Shown here: positions 31,767-40,041 of the stretch, in pieces | Position numbering within the stretch: the first letter of the stretch is position 1 | Layout of the letters: each line of letters begins with the position of its first letter | NCBI GenBank assembly: GCA_046538735.1 | Contig: JBKHII010000008.1 | Location: 8,285-72,284, forward strand | Length of the DNA stretch: 64,000 nucleotides | Reading direction: 5' to 3' | Source: SLST01 sp046538735 | GTDB taxonomy: Bacteria > Spirochaetota > Spirochaetia > DSM-27196 > SLST01 | Program-made: the position numbers and the translations under genes | The notes under the pieces: generated by a model | What the model was told of the DNA's origin: nothing | Database searches by the model: none | What the model saw: the letters and a program-made list of their open reading frames with translations, nothing else

Positions 31767-31800
31767 AAAAAGTGCGTGCCCCGTTTCATTCGGGGCACGC
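31767..31800 (-). terminator. Terminator of hydrolase-like gene
   Basis: GCGTGCCCCG (31774-31783) and CGGGGCACGC (31791-31800) form a perfect 10-bp stem with a 7-nt loop, followed on the minus strand by ACUUUUU. It closes the 609-codon gene and insulates the ROK promoter that begins a few bases later. Confidence 0.85.
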
Positions 31801-31808
31801 AGGGGGGG

Positions 31809-33638
31809 TTACGACCAGCGGAAGGTTCGGAACGAGTGCGGAGGCAGGGAAAACGTGAAGCGGGTACGCGCCGGTGCCGTTCGTCGAGTCCAGACGACAA
31901 CCTCACCTACGCTCGTGCCGTCGATGGCTTCGCCGGTTTCGAGATCGTGGAGATTGGTTGCGACGGCATCAGTCCACAACGTGACGTCCGCCGGCTCGTC
32001 CCTGAAGGAGGCGACCACGAGCGTCCGATTGTCGTAGACGAAGAGCGATACACGGCTCTCCGCGTCCAGGAAGACCGGGAGGCCGACGGACAGCTGTTCC
32101 CGGATTTCCTTCAGGATCGGTGCCGGCAGCCGGTAGAGATCGCTCCAGTTGTCCGGCAGGTTCAGCACGATGAGCGTGCTCGTGCCGTACTGCGCTTCGT
32201 GGAGTACGGGGTAGCCCGTGTACGGCCCCACTCCGGAAACGATCTCCCACGATGCGTTCGTGTTGTACCGCATCTGGGAGACGAGGATCGGCTCGTCGAT
32301 CTCGATCATCTGATCGCGTCCCACGATGAACCCGCGCACCAGCGCCTTGCGAGCCGTCATCGCCACGTCCGCGATGCGGTCGATGCCGCGCCCCTCGAGC
32401 GCACGAAGGAGGCCGCTCGTGATCACGACACGGCCGCCGGAGCGGAGGTGGCCGTCGATCCGATCTACGATGTCCGGATCGTGCGCCGCGGACTCGGCGA
32501 GGAGGACGGTCTCCGGTGCCTTCGGGAAGTCCGGTCGAAGGTCGATCGGGATACCGATGTTCCCCAGGTAGCTGTGAACGAAGTCTTCTCCGGTAGAATG
32601 ATACGGTTTGAACGCTGCGATCCCGATCGGTGTGCCCAGCGAAGCGACCGCACGATCGGATGCGCGAAGCGCGTCTCCCGCGACGTAGGCGATCGTCGCC
32701 TCCCCCTCGTCCTTCGCCTCCTGGCGCGCGCGGGCGAGGGTCGCGTCGTGGTCGAACGAAGTGTTTCCGTTCTGCCACGGGGCGCGCTCGTACGCGTCCA
32801 TGCGGTGCACGAGCTGGCGGAAGTCGAAGAGCGTGATCTCCGGAGCCTTCGCAAACATCGTGAGCCAGATCTGCTCCGCGTACCGATCGAGGTGCCGGAT
32901 CGCCGGGGGATCGACCCAGCCCCCGCCGTTGCCACCCGGCATGACGTTCTCGAGGTAGCGGAAGATCGCATACCCGAGGTACTCCTGCAGGTGCTGATGC
33001 CGTCCGATCGGATCGCGCGTCTCGGTGCCGGTGTAGATCCCGTTGAAGCTCTTCGGATGGGCCTCGAGGTTGAGGCCGCAGCCGGCGTAGTGCTCGTACC
33101 AGTTGGGAAACTTCACGACCGCCTTGACGTTGGGGTTCACCCGGCGGGCGGGCTCCAGGATGAGCTCGTGCGACGCCTGCCGCAGGAGCTCGAGCCGGAA
33201 CTCGGTCCAGGTGCGGTCTCCGCGGGCCGCGATACACGACTCGCACGTGCAATTCGTGAAGAAGAAGTCGTCCAAGATGAACTCGTTGAAGTTGCGGGCG
33301 GTCAGCTCCACCACTTCCTTCAGCTTCGCGCGGTGCTCCTCGTTCGTGTAGCAGTAGGTCTCGAAGTGGTTCCCTTCATCCACCGTGATCGTGATGCCGC
33401 CGGCAACGGCGATATCTTGCGATCGGAAGTACTCGATGACACGACGGAGATCGTCCTCCGGGACCACCAGCATGTCGCGGTGAGTCTCCAAGTACATCTT
33501 GTCCGGGCGTATCGCCCGTTGCATGACCCGGAACCGTTCGTCCAGCCACGCCTCGTCGGCCATCTTGACGACCTCGTACGCGCGTGCGTAGATCGCCACT
33601 TTGAAGTTGTCATACCCAGAAGCCACAGTTTCCTCCAT
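31809..33638 (-). CDS. Uncharacterised TIM-barrel, glycosidase-like protein
   Basis: A 609-residue protein, no signal peptide. Residues 1-330 look like a barrel of the glycoside hydrolase/beta-galactosidase superfamily (FNEFILDDFFFTNCTCESC with paired cysteines, then KAVVKFPNWYEHY); residues 380-520 resemble a glutamine-amidotransferase-like trimerisation region (VLLAESAAHDPDIVDRI, GRVVITSGLL), and the last 80 residues a small beta-sandwich. This three-domain order recalls GH42-type enzymes, but I do not recognise the exact family. Given the xylan genes around it, a role on plant oligosaccharides is plausible. It has its own terminator (31767-31800). Confidence 0.6.
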   Translation of the reverse strand: MEETVASGYDNFKVAIYARAYEVVKMADEAWLDERFRVMQRAIRPDKMYLETHRDMLVVPEDDLRRVIEYFRSQDIAVAGGITITVDEGNHFETYCYTNEEHRAKLKEVVELTARNFNEFILDDFFFTNCTCESCIAARGDRTWTEFRLELLRQASHELILEPARRVNPNVKAVVKFPNWYEHYAGCGLNLEAHPKSFNGIYTGTETRDPIGRHQHLQEYLGYAIFRYLENVMPGGNGGGWVDPPAIRHLDRYAEQIWLTMFAKAPEITLFDFRQLVHRMDAYERAPWQNGNTSFDHDATLARARQEAKDEGEATIAYVAGDALRASDRAVASLGTPIGIAAFKPYHSTGEDFVHSYLGNIGIPIDLRPDFPKAPETVLLAESAAHDPDIVDRIDGHLRSGGRVVITSGLLRALEGRGIDRIADVAMTARKALVRGFIVGRDQMIEIDEPILVSQMRYNTNASWEIVSGVGPYTGYPVLHEAQYGTSTLIVLNLPDNWSDLYRLPAPILKEIREQLSVGLPVFLDAESRVSLFVYDNRTLVVASFRDEPADVTLWTDAVATNLHDLETGEAIDGTSVGEVVVWTRRTAPARTRFTFSLPPHSFRTFRWS

Positions 33639-33679
33639 AGATGTTAAGCAGTGAGTATCGTGAGTCAACGGAATGCGTA

Positions 33680-34657
33680 CTATCGTCCTCTGAACTCCCG
33701 GAGCCAGGTGAGGGCAGGGCGTTCCTCGCCGTCCGCGCTCAACAGGTGGGCGCTCTTGCTGTAGATCCACTCCTCCTTGTAGCCCCAGAGCGTGATCCCG
33801 CGTACCGCCCGGTGCGCTGCGAACAGGGTCACGAGCTCCTCCATGCGCGCGGCCTGCTCGGCGTCGTCCTCCAGTGCGAGGTCCAGCTCGGTCACGTAGA
33901 TCGGGAGGTTGGCCTCCGCGAGACGATCGAGATTCGCCGCGATCGTCTCGGTCGGAACGTCTTCCAGATCGTGCGCCTGAACGCCGATCGCGTCGATCAG
34001 GTCCCGTTCCTTGAGGGTGGCCACGATCCGCAGGTAGCCGGCGGTCGCCTCCTCCGATTCGAGGATCCCGAAGTCGTTCAGCGTCAGTTCCGCGTTCGGG
34101 AAGCTCTCGCGGGCGAGCTCGAACACCGCGACGATCCAGTCGAAACGCGTCTCACCCGGTCCGCCGAGGGCCCACATGTAGGGCGGCTGCACGTGGAGCG
34201 GCTCGTTCACAACGTCGATCATGTCGGTCTCGGGGTAGCGCTCTCCGAGCAGCGAGATCCACTCCTCGAGCTCCGCGCGGAGCTCTTCGTCGGAGAGCCG
34301 GCCGAGCCACGGTGGCTGCGAGCGGCCCCATACGAGCGTGTGGATCCGGAACGGCAGATCGTTCGCAAGTGCGAAGTCGTAGGCAATGTCCAGGTCGTCC
34401 CACACCATTTCATCGCGGCTCGGTTCCGCGTTGCCCCATTTGGCCGCGTTCTCAGGAGTGACCTGATTCCAGTAGAGAAGGAAGTCGGGGTCTTCGGCGA
34501 CGCCGCTCGGCCACACGTTGCCCACGAACTCGAGCGAACCCCGGCCGGTCCAAGTCGCGCACCCGGCCATCGTCACAGCCAGTCCCACGACCACGGCAAT
34601 GCAGGTTGTGAAAACGATTACAGCTCGTGGCCGCAGCCACCCGGTCGGTTTCTTCAT
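33680..34657 (-). CDS. Endo-1,4-beta-xylanase, GH10, lipoprotein
   Basis: A 325-residue xylan-cleaving enzyme. Residues 12-33 are a lipoprotein signal ending in TMAGC, so Cys33 is probably lipid-anchored in the outer or inner membrane. The GH10 barrel fills the rest: acid/base Glu152 in DVVNEP and nucleophile Glu257 in YVTELDLAL, plus HTLVWG and the C-terminal GITLWGYKEEW. It lacks any binding module. The gene is 41 nt upstream of the hydrolase-like gene and reads in the same direction, so both may form one operon. Confidence 0.92.
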   Translation of the reverse strand: MKKPTGWLRPRAVIVFTTCIAVVVGLAVTMAGCATWTGRGSLEFVGNVWPSGVAEDPDFLLYWNQVTPENAAKWGNAEPSRDEMVWDDLDIAYDFALANDLPFRIHTLVWGRSQPPWLGRLSDEELRAELEEWISLLGERYPETDMIDVVNEPLHVQPPYMWALGGPGETRFDWIVAVFELARESFPNAELTLNDFGILESEEATAGYLRIVATLKERDLIDAIGVQAHDLEDVPTETIAANLDRLAEANLPIYVTELDLALEDDAEQAARMEELVTLFAAHRAVRGITLWGYKEEWIYSKSAHLLSADGEERPALTWLREFRGR

Positions 34658-34775
34658 TGCAGCCCTCCATTGAGATGGTGACATCATAGGCGGAGGAGGC
34701 TCAATGCGCAACGCCAACGGCCACATCCCCACGGCCGTCGTTGAAATGGACATATTAATCTTTTCAAAAAAAGAA

Positions 34776-34804
34776 GTGAAATTTGTAGACGAATGTACTA
34801 CACT
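34776..34804 (+). promoter_or_regulatory. Candidate promoter of chaperone-usher cluster
   Basis: GTGAAA (34776-34781), 17-nt spacer and TACACT (34799-34804) lie in a strikingly AT-rich stretch (34741-34800) within a GC-rich genome; the A/T tracts upstream could act as an UP element. A leader of about 58 nt with GGAGGTGAGT follows. The rest of 34658-34868 holds no other signal I recognise. Confidence 0.45.
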
Positions 34805-34868
34805 GGGGTTGCTCGGTGATCAGGGGCAGTTTCCACCCGGTCATCGACGATTCATTATGGAGGTGAGT

Positions 34869-35375
34869 ATGAACAAGCTACTTCGGGTCATCATCGCCGT
34901 TGGACTCATGACGCTCACGGCGGGAGTCGCCTTCGCTGCGAACGGCGACACGCTCAACATCGGCGGGCACGTCCCCCTTGCCCTCGACCTGACGGTCACC
35001 GCCTCGGGCGTAGCGGACAACCTTCCGCTCACGATCGCGGGCGTGGACGCCCCGACCACCCAGACGATCGCCACGATCGACGTCACGACGAACAACACGG
35101 CGGGCTGGGAGTTGTGGGTGTTCTCCGAGAACGCCGATCCCACGGACACCGGGCTCATCAACGCGGATCTGGACGAGATTACCTACGAGATCGAGTATCT
35201 CGGAGCCGGAACGACCGGTGCGGTAGACATTCCGGACACGGGCGCCTTGGTCGGCGAGGCGACGTCCGATCTCGCGCAGACCGGCGAGACGCTTCAGATT
35301 ACCTACACGCAGTCGGAGGGCCATAACGCCGGATACTACTCCGACCAGCTTGCGATCGTCCTGCGTGCCAAGTAA
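34869..35375 (+). CDS. Putative pilus subunit of chaperone-usher cluster
   Basis: A 168-residue exported protein. Residues 1-23 are a Sec signal peptide (VIIAVGLMTLTAGVAFA). The mature part is beta-rich, without cysteine, and ends in SDQLAIVLRAK, the kind of alternating hydrophobic last strand (G strand) that pilus subunits offer to the chaperone. Together with the downstream chaperone, usher and two-domain protein it is best read as the major shaft subunit. Similarity to spore coat U/DUF4402-type subunits is by pattern only. ATG 34869 has a perfect GGAGGTGAGT site; upstream in-frame starts are rejected. Confidence 0.65.
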   Translation: MNKLLRVIIAVGLMTLTAGVAFAANGDTLNIGGHVPLALDLTVTASGVADNLPLTIAGVDAPTTQTIATIDVTTNNTAGWELWVFSENADPTDTGLINADLDEITYEIEYLGAGTTGAVDIPDTGALVGEATSDLAQTGETLQITYTQSEGHNAGYYSDQLAIVLRAK

Positions 35376-35396
35376 GCTCTGATCCAGGGGCGTACC

Positions 35397-36182
35397 ATGA
35401 TCACGGAGCGAACCCGAACGCTCTCTCTCAGGTCACGAGGCCGCCGACTGCGCGGCCTCGTGGTTCTCATCCTGATCGCACTCTCCTCGGTCGCGGCGCA
35501 CGCGTTCAGCTTCGAGCCGATCAGCCAGGAGTTTGCGACGACCGGCCCGCAGGCGAACCGCGTATTCCGGGTGACGAACACCACGAACGATCGAATCGCC
35601 GTGAGGATCGCGGTACGCCCGCGCCGCATCGAACGGGACGGGACCGAGATCCAGGGCAAGGAGTCGGAGCACTTCATCGTCTATCCCCGGCAGATGCTGC
35701 TCGAGCCCGGAGAAGGCCGGAGCGTGCGCGTCCGATGGGACGGTCCGGCGCAGATCGACGCCGAGCTTCCCTTCCGGATCATCGCGGAGCAACTGCCGGT
35801 CACGATGGACGAGCCGGAACCGGCTCAAGGCGCGGCGATTCGCCTCACGTATCGCTACGAGGGCAGTCTCTACGTGATTCCTCCCGGCGCCGAGCCTGAC
35901 GTGAGCGTCACGTCGGTCGCGCGGGTCGAGCGTCCGGATGGCGAGTACCTGCGCGTTACCATCTCGAACGCCGGAACCAGGCACACGCTCCTCTCGAACG
36001 CCGAGCTTACGCTCTCCCGCGATCCGGACGGCGAAGGCGACATCATCATGCGGACGCACGAGCTCCAGGGCTTGGCCGGCGAGAACATGCTTGCAGGATC
36101 CACGCGGGACTTTCTCGTCGCGATGCCGGGCGAGCTCTGGCAGGGCCAGGTGTACGCGCAAATACGCTTTGAAGCAGAATAG
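35397..36182 (+). CDS. Periplasmic pilus chaperone (PapD-like)
   Basis: A 261-residue chaperone that would hold pilus subunits in the periplasm by donor-strand complementation. After a twin-basic-rich signal peptide ending near SSVAAHA (residue 36), two Ig-like domains follow: FSFEPISQEFATTGPQANRVFRVTN opens the first, and the G1 strand lies in YPRQMLLEPGEGRSVRVRW with its alternating hydrophobics. It matches the archaic (Csu-type) chaperones better than classical PapD in lacking a disulfide. Located 21 nt after the subunit gene and 3 nt before the usher. Confidence 0.82.
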   Translation: MITERTRTLSLRSRGRRLRGLVVLILIALSSVAAHAFSFEPISQEFATTGPQANRVFRVTNTTNDRIAVRIAVRPRRIERDGTEIQGKESEHFIVYPRQMLLEPGEGRSVRVRWDGPAQIDAELPFRIIAEQLPVTMDEPEPAQGAAIRLTYRYEGSLYVIPPGAEPDVSVTSVARVERPDGEYLRVTISNAGTRHTLLSNAELTLSRDPDGEGDIIMRTHELQGLAGENMLAGSTRDFLVAMPGELWQGQVYAQIRFEAE

Positions 36183-36185
36183 GGA

Positions 36186-38564
36186 ATGCGTCGATGGTTC
36201 CGACGTATCATTCCGATCATCCTCATCGCATGCGCGGGGCTCGTGGCGTGGTCTCAGGACGTTCTCGATTCCACGCTGATCCCGGTTCCTCTGTTCCTTC
36301 GAATGGACGATGGCCGCGGCGAATACCTCGGCGAGGTTGAAGCGCTCATCTCCGAAGACGGAGACGTTTCGATCGTTCCGAACGATCTCCTGTCGCTTGT
36401 CGCCGAAGATCTGCGCATCGAGGTTCTCGATCGCGCGGCGGAGCTCTTTGACGACGGCGATGTCGCGCCGCTCGGTGATCTCGACGCGATCGGTATCACC
36501 GTAGCGTTCGACTGGGACGAGCTCTCCCTCCTCGCCGTGATTCCGCCGAACGCTCGTCGACCTGAGCGCATCTCGCTCGTAGGGCGGCGCGCGGTTCCGA
36601 TCGGAGCTCCGGTTGCGCCGGAGGTCTTCAGTCTCATCGCCAATCTCGATCTCTGGACCAGGCTGGCGTACGAGACGGCGCTCTTCGAGTACGCCGTAAC
36701 GCCGGAGATAGCCGTCAACATCTACACGGTCGCGCTCGAGGCGCACGGCGGTGTTCAGAGCGGGGACGAACCGTTGTTCCTCGACTATGCCCGCGCGACG
36801 TGGGACATCCCCACGATCGGGTACCGCCTGCAGGGCGGAGACCTCACGTGGAGGACGACCGACCTCGTAGGCGTACGCTCGGTCCTCGGGGTCTCCTTCT
36901 TCCGAGCACGCTCGCTCGGGCGTGCGCTCGATCCGCCCGAGCGAGTGCTCGCAGATATCTTCCTGCCCATGAGGTCGGACGTGGACATCTTCCTCAACGA
37001 GTCGCGCCTCGCGCGCCGCACGCTGGATGCTGGGAACTACGAGCTCGGCGAGGTCCCGCTCCTGGACGGCGTCAATACCGTCGTTGCCGTCTGGGAGGGG
37101 GAGGACGGGCCACAGGAGATCGAGCTGATTCTCCCGCACGACCGCAACCTCCTGGACGCCGGCGTCCTTGACGCGGGGCTGGCCGCCGGCGTCGCAGAGC
37201 GCGACTTCGCGCGCCCGATCGTCATGGCCTATCAGCGCTACGGAGTGACGCCGGCGTTCACGCTCGGCATGCGGCAGGGGGTGGAGCTGCTCGATCTCCA
37301 GGTCGACGTGGGGCTCCAGGCGTTGCTCGCAACGCAGGTCGGCACCTTCGGTCTCGAGCCCGACGTCGGCATCGGCCCGGGCGAGCGGATCCTCGTTGAC
37401 GTCCCGCTGAGCTACAGTTTCCTCGATCCGCGTCCCGACTCGTACCTGAGCTTCGGCATTACCGGCGCGTTCCGTTCGCTGACGACGGGAGCCGGCGGCG
37501 CGGACTCCACGAGAGTGTCGGGGTCGGGCTACGTCAGCTTCGCGCTCCCGGAGGGATTCTCGATCACTCCCCGGGCATCGTACGTGTACGGGGTCGAGGA
37601 TGGATCTCACGACGTGCAGGTCCGCGCGGGTCTTCGCAAATCGATTCGCGGCGGCGCCGCGGTGAGCGCGGACGCGGGATTCAGTTTCAACGGCGAAACC
37701 TCGTTCACTGCGACGGTGACCTACTCGGCATCCTTCCCGGAGCACCGACAGAATCTGTTCCTGCAGCAGAACCTCGCTACCCAGGAGTTCACGGCACATT
37801 GGAGTCGGTACGCGGGCGGGGGACCCGAGGACGTGGACTTCGGCGCCTCGGCGAAAATCCCGGTCGACTTCTCGGAGGTGCTCAATCTCAGCGCGGATAT
37901 CGGCTACGTGAATCCGTACGTGCGTGGCTCGCTGTCGCACTCGCTCTCGGGCGTCGCAGCCGAGGGCGATCTCCTCAACAGAACCACGCTCGGTCTGCAG
38001 AGCGCCCTCGTCGTGGCGGGGGAGGAGGTCGGTGTGACGCTTCCGGTGCTCGACTCGTTCGTGATCGTCGCGCCGGGTGCCGGGTTGGACGAGATGCCGT
38101 TGTCGATCTCGCGAGACGGCGCGAGAGCGGACTTGGAGCTCGACGAGGGAATCGCGATCCTCTCCTCCCTGAGCTCGTACTCCCCGCTCGGCATCGAGAT
38201 CGAGCCTTCCGAGGTCGTGTTCGGGATGGATGAGCGTGAGTTGCGGTACGTGGTGACACCAACCTACCGTTCCGGTACCGTCGTCCGGCCTGTGCTCGAG
38301 CGACGTGTGTACGTGGGAGGCGTGCTGCTGGACGAGGATGCCGAGCCGGTTCCGTACGCGCTCGGAAGATGGGAGCGGGAGACGGACGGCGGTGAGTTCT
38401 TCACCGATGACGACGGCTACTTCGAGATCTACTCGCTTCCGCCCGGCGAGTACGTCCTTTCGCTCATTACGCATCCGGATCTCCGCTACCGTTTCCGCGT
38501 TCCGGACGATGCCGACGAGTATCTCGATTTGAACGAGCTGAACCCGCAGGAGGTGGACTCGTGA
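36186..38564 (+). CDS. Outer-membrane pilus usher
   Basis: A 792-residue outer-membrane channel that would assemble and secrete the pilus. Order of parts: signal peptide (1-24, IIPIILIACAGLVAWSQ), N-terminal chaperone-docking domain (to about 130), a beta-barrel with many amphipathic strands (about 140-660) and a C-terminal plug-like carboxypeptidase-regulatory fold (EDAEPVPYALG then GYFEIYSLPPGEYVL, 690-770). The length equals archaic ushers. It is very divergent from enterobacterial FimD, so a simple search may miss it. Its stop overlaps the GTG start of the tip gene. Confidence 0.75.
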   Translation: MRRWFRRIIPIILIACAGLVAWSQDVLDSTLIPVPLFLRMDDGRGEYLGEVEALISEDGDVSIVPNDLLSLVAEDLRIEVLDRAAELFDDGDVAPLGDLDAIGITVAFDWDELSLLAVIPPNARRPERISLVGRRAVPIGAPVAPEVFSLIANLDLWTRLAYETALFEYAVTPEIAVNIYTVALEAHGGVQSGDEPLFLDYARATWDIPTIGYRLQGGDLTWRTTDLVGVRSVLGVSFFRARSLGRALDPPERVLADIFLPMRSDVDIFLNESRLARRTLDAGNYELGEVPLLDGVNTVVAVWEGEDGPQEIELILPHDRNLLDAGVLDAGLAAGVAERDFARPIVMAYQRYGVTPAFTLGMRQGVELLDLQVDVGLQALLATQVGTFGLEPDVGIGPGERILVDVPLSYSFLDPRPDSYLSFGITGAFRSLTTGAGGADSTRVSGSGYVSFALPEGFSITPRASYVYGVEDGSHDVQVRAGLRKSIRGGAAVSADAGFSFNGETSFTATVTYSASFPEHRQNLFLQQNLATQEFTAHWSRYAGGGPEDVDFGASAKIPVDFSEVLNLSADIGYVNPYVRGSLSHSLSGVAAEGDLLNRTTLGLQSALVVAGEEVGVTLPVLDSFVIVAPGAGLDEMPLSISRDGARADLELDEGIAILSSLSSYSPLGIEIEPSEVVFGMDERELRYVVTPTYRSGTVVRPVLERRVYVGGVLLDEDAEPVPYALGRWERETDGGEFFTDDDGYFEIYSLPPGEYVLSLITHPDLRYRFRVPDDADEYLDLNELNPQEVDS

Positions 38565-39511
38565 GGCGAATCACACTCATGGCCGTCGCCGCCGTTTCGC
38601 TGTCGATCGTACCCACTGCCGTTGCGCAGGACATCTTCGGTTTCTATGCGCCGCCCGGCGCGGTCTATGCGAACGCCTCGTTCGAGCGGGGCGAGACCGT
38701 GGAGGTGAGCGTAACGATCGAGCACGAGGGTGCCGCGATACCGTCCTGGTTTCTCGGGGTCAGCACCGGAAACTCGGGCGTCTTCGAGCCCCGCGAGATG
38801 CTGCAAGGCGCTTGGGTTCTCGAGTATCAGGTGTACGGTTCTCAGCCACCGTCCTCGCTCGTCCTCAAGGAACCGCCGGCCATCCTGACGGCTTCGGACG
38901 TGATTACCTCCGCCGATTTCGGCACCGTAGCCGCGACGACGGAGCTGGTGACCTTCACGCTCTACCTGAACGTGCCGGCCGGGCAGTTCCTGGCGTCCGG
39001 GGAGTACACAGACACGATCAGCCTGCGGCTGTATACCGGCGACTACGCGGATCCCGGCACGCATGCCCTCGCGGATACGACGGACGTTACCGTTACCGGC
39101 CGGATGGCCGAAATCATCGATCTCTACGCGCTCAGGGAACCGGGGATCCGGTCGATGGACCTGACCTCGTCCGTCGCGAACCGATTGATTGCGACCGTTC
39201 ACGAGCGGAGCAACTCGGCGACCGGCTATACGGTGACCGTGACGAGCGCCAATCTTGCCGCCGATCTCGGCGGAGCGACCGAACCGTACATGGCGCACGA
39301 CGCGGGATCGGAGACGCTCTCCTACAGCCTCACGTACGACGGAGCTCCGGTGGCCGGATGGACCGCGGGCACGGCACTTCTGACGGACTCCACGGTGACG
39401 ACCGCTCCCGAGTGGCTGACGCGTGAGCTGCGGATCTCGTACTCGGGCAGCCCGAGTCTCATCGCCGGCGACTACGAAGACCGGCTCATTCTCACGATCT
39501 CCGCGAAGTAG
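38561..39511 (+). CDS. Putative two-domain pilus tip protein
   Basis: A 316-residue exported protein with a signal peptide (residues 1-22, AAVSLSIVPTAVAQ) and two beta-rich halves. Each half ends in a strand pattern of spore-coat-U-like subunits (SGEYTDTISLRLY near 150 and AGDYEDRLILTISAK at the C-terminus). In Csu-type pili the two-domain protein is the tip adhesin whose first half binds surfaces; this is the inferred role. GTG 38561 overlaps the usher stop (GTGA). No cysteines are seen. Confidence 0.65.
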   Translation: MRRITLMAVAAVSLSIVPTAVAQDIFGFYAPPGAVYANASFERGETVEVSVTIEHEGAAIPSWFLGVSTGNSGVFEPREMLQGAWVLEYQVYGSQPPSSLVLKEPPAILTASDVITSADFGTVAATTELVTFTLYLNVPAGQFLASGEYTDTISLRLYTGDYADPGTHALADTTDVTVTGRMAEIIDLYALREPGIRSMDLTSSVANRLIATVHERSNSATGYTVTVTSANLAADLGGATEPYMAHDAGSETLSYSLTYDGAPVAGWTAGTALLTDSTVTTAPEWLTRELRISYSGSPSLIAGDYEDRLILTISAK

Positions 39512-40033
39512 CAGCCCGGTTTCCGGACTGCCGGTGACGAGGACGGTCTGATCGCCGCCGCGTCGCAGGAGTCCGAAGTACCCGCGAGCCACCAATCGCC
39601 GTGCACGCCGCACGACCGGTCGACCCGCGTGGAAGAGGCCGATGCCGGTCACGACGAGCACGAGCTGCGCGACGGTGAGGCGGATGCTGCCCGCGTGCGG
39701 AACGGTCGCGAGTCCCTGCGGGAGTGAGTCGGATCCCCAGAGCTCGAGAGCGGGCAGGAAACCGATCGCCCACCTGCCGACTGCGTAGATCGCCACGAAT
39801 AGGGCGGTCGAGACGCCAAGCCGGCACGCCTCGCGGCGCCCAAGGTCCGTCAGCTCGTAGCGCCCGTCCTGATCGACCGCCCAGCCGCGCTCCAACAGCC
39901 CGTGGAGCGTGTCATGAACCGTTCGCGTGAGCGGCGTGGGCGGGTCGAGAAACTCTACGAACGAACCGAAGCGCCCGGCCAGGATGCGATAGTGTTCTTC
40001 CAGCTCGCAGACCGTCTTCGGGCCGTTGAGCAT
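39512..40033 (-). pseudogene. Truncated winged-helix membrane protein gene with no visible stop
   Basis: From ATG 40033 (8 nt after the Gfo/Idh stop) a plausible protein reads on the minus strand: residues 1-72 resemble a small winged helix (VHDTLHGLLERGWAV, GRYELTDLGRREA), then two hydrophobic helices near 75-95 and 118-138 and a basic segment. At residue 174 the frame meets the end of the pilus tip gene and continues antisense to it for 1.5 kb without a stop, which is not credible coding. The gene probably lost its 3' end when the two loci were joined. Family unknown. Confidence 0.5.
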
Positions 40034-40041
40034 CGCCCCCG

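Noticed and set aside
35433..38474. A 1013-codon open frame on the minus strand opposite the pilus chaperone and usher
   Set aside because: Codon-position shadow of GC-rich genes on the plus strand; the product is Arg/Glu/His-rich with no family motifs, while the plus strand encodes clear exported proteins.
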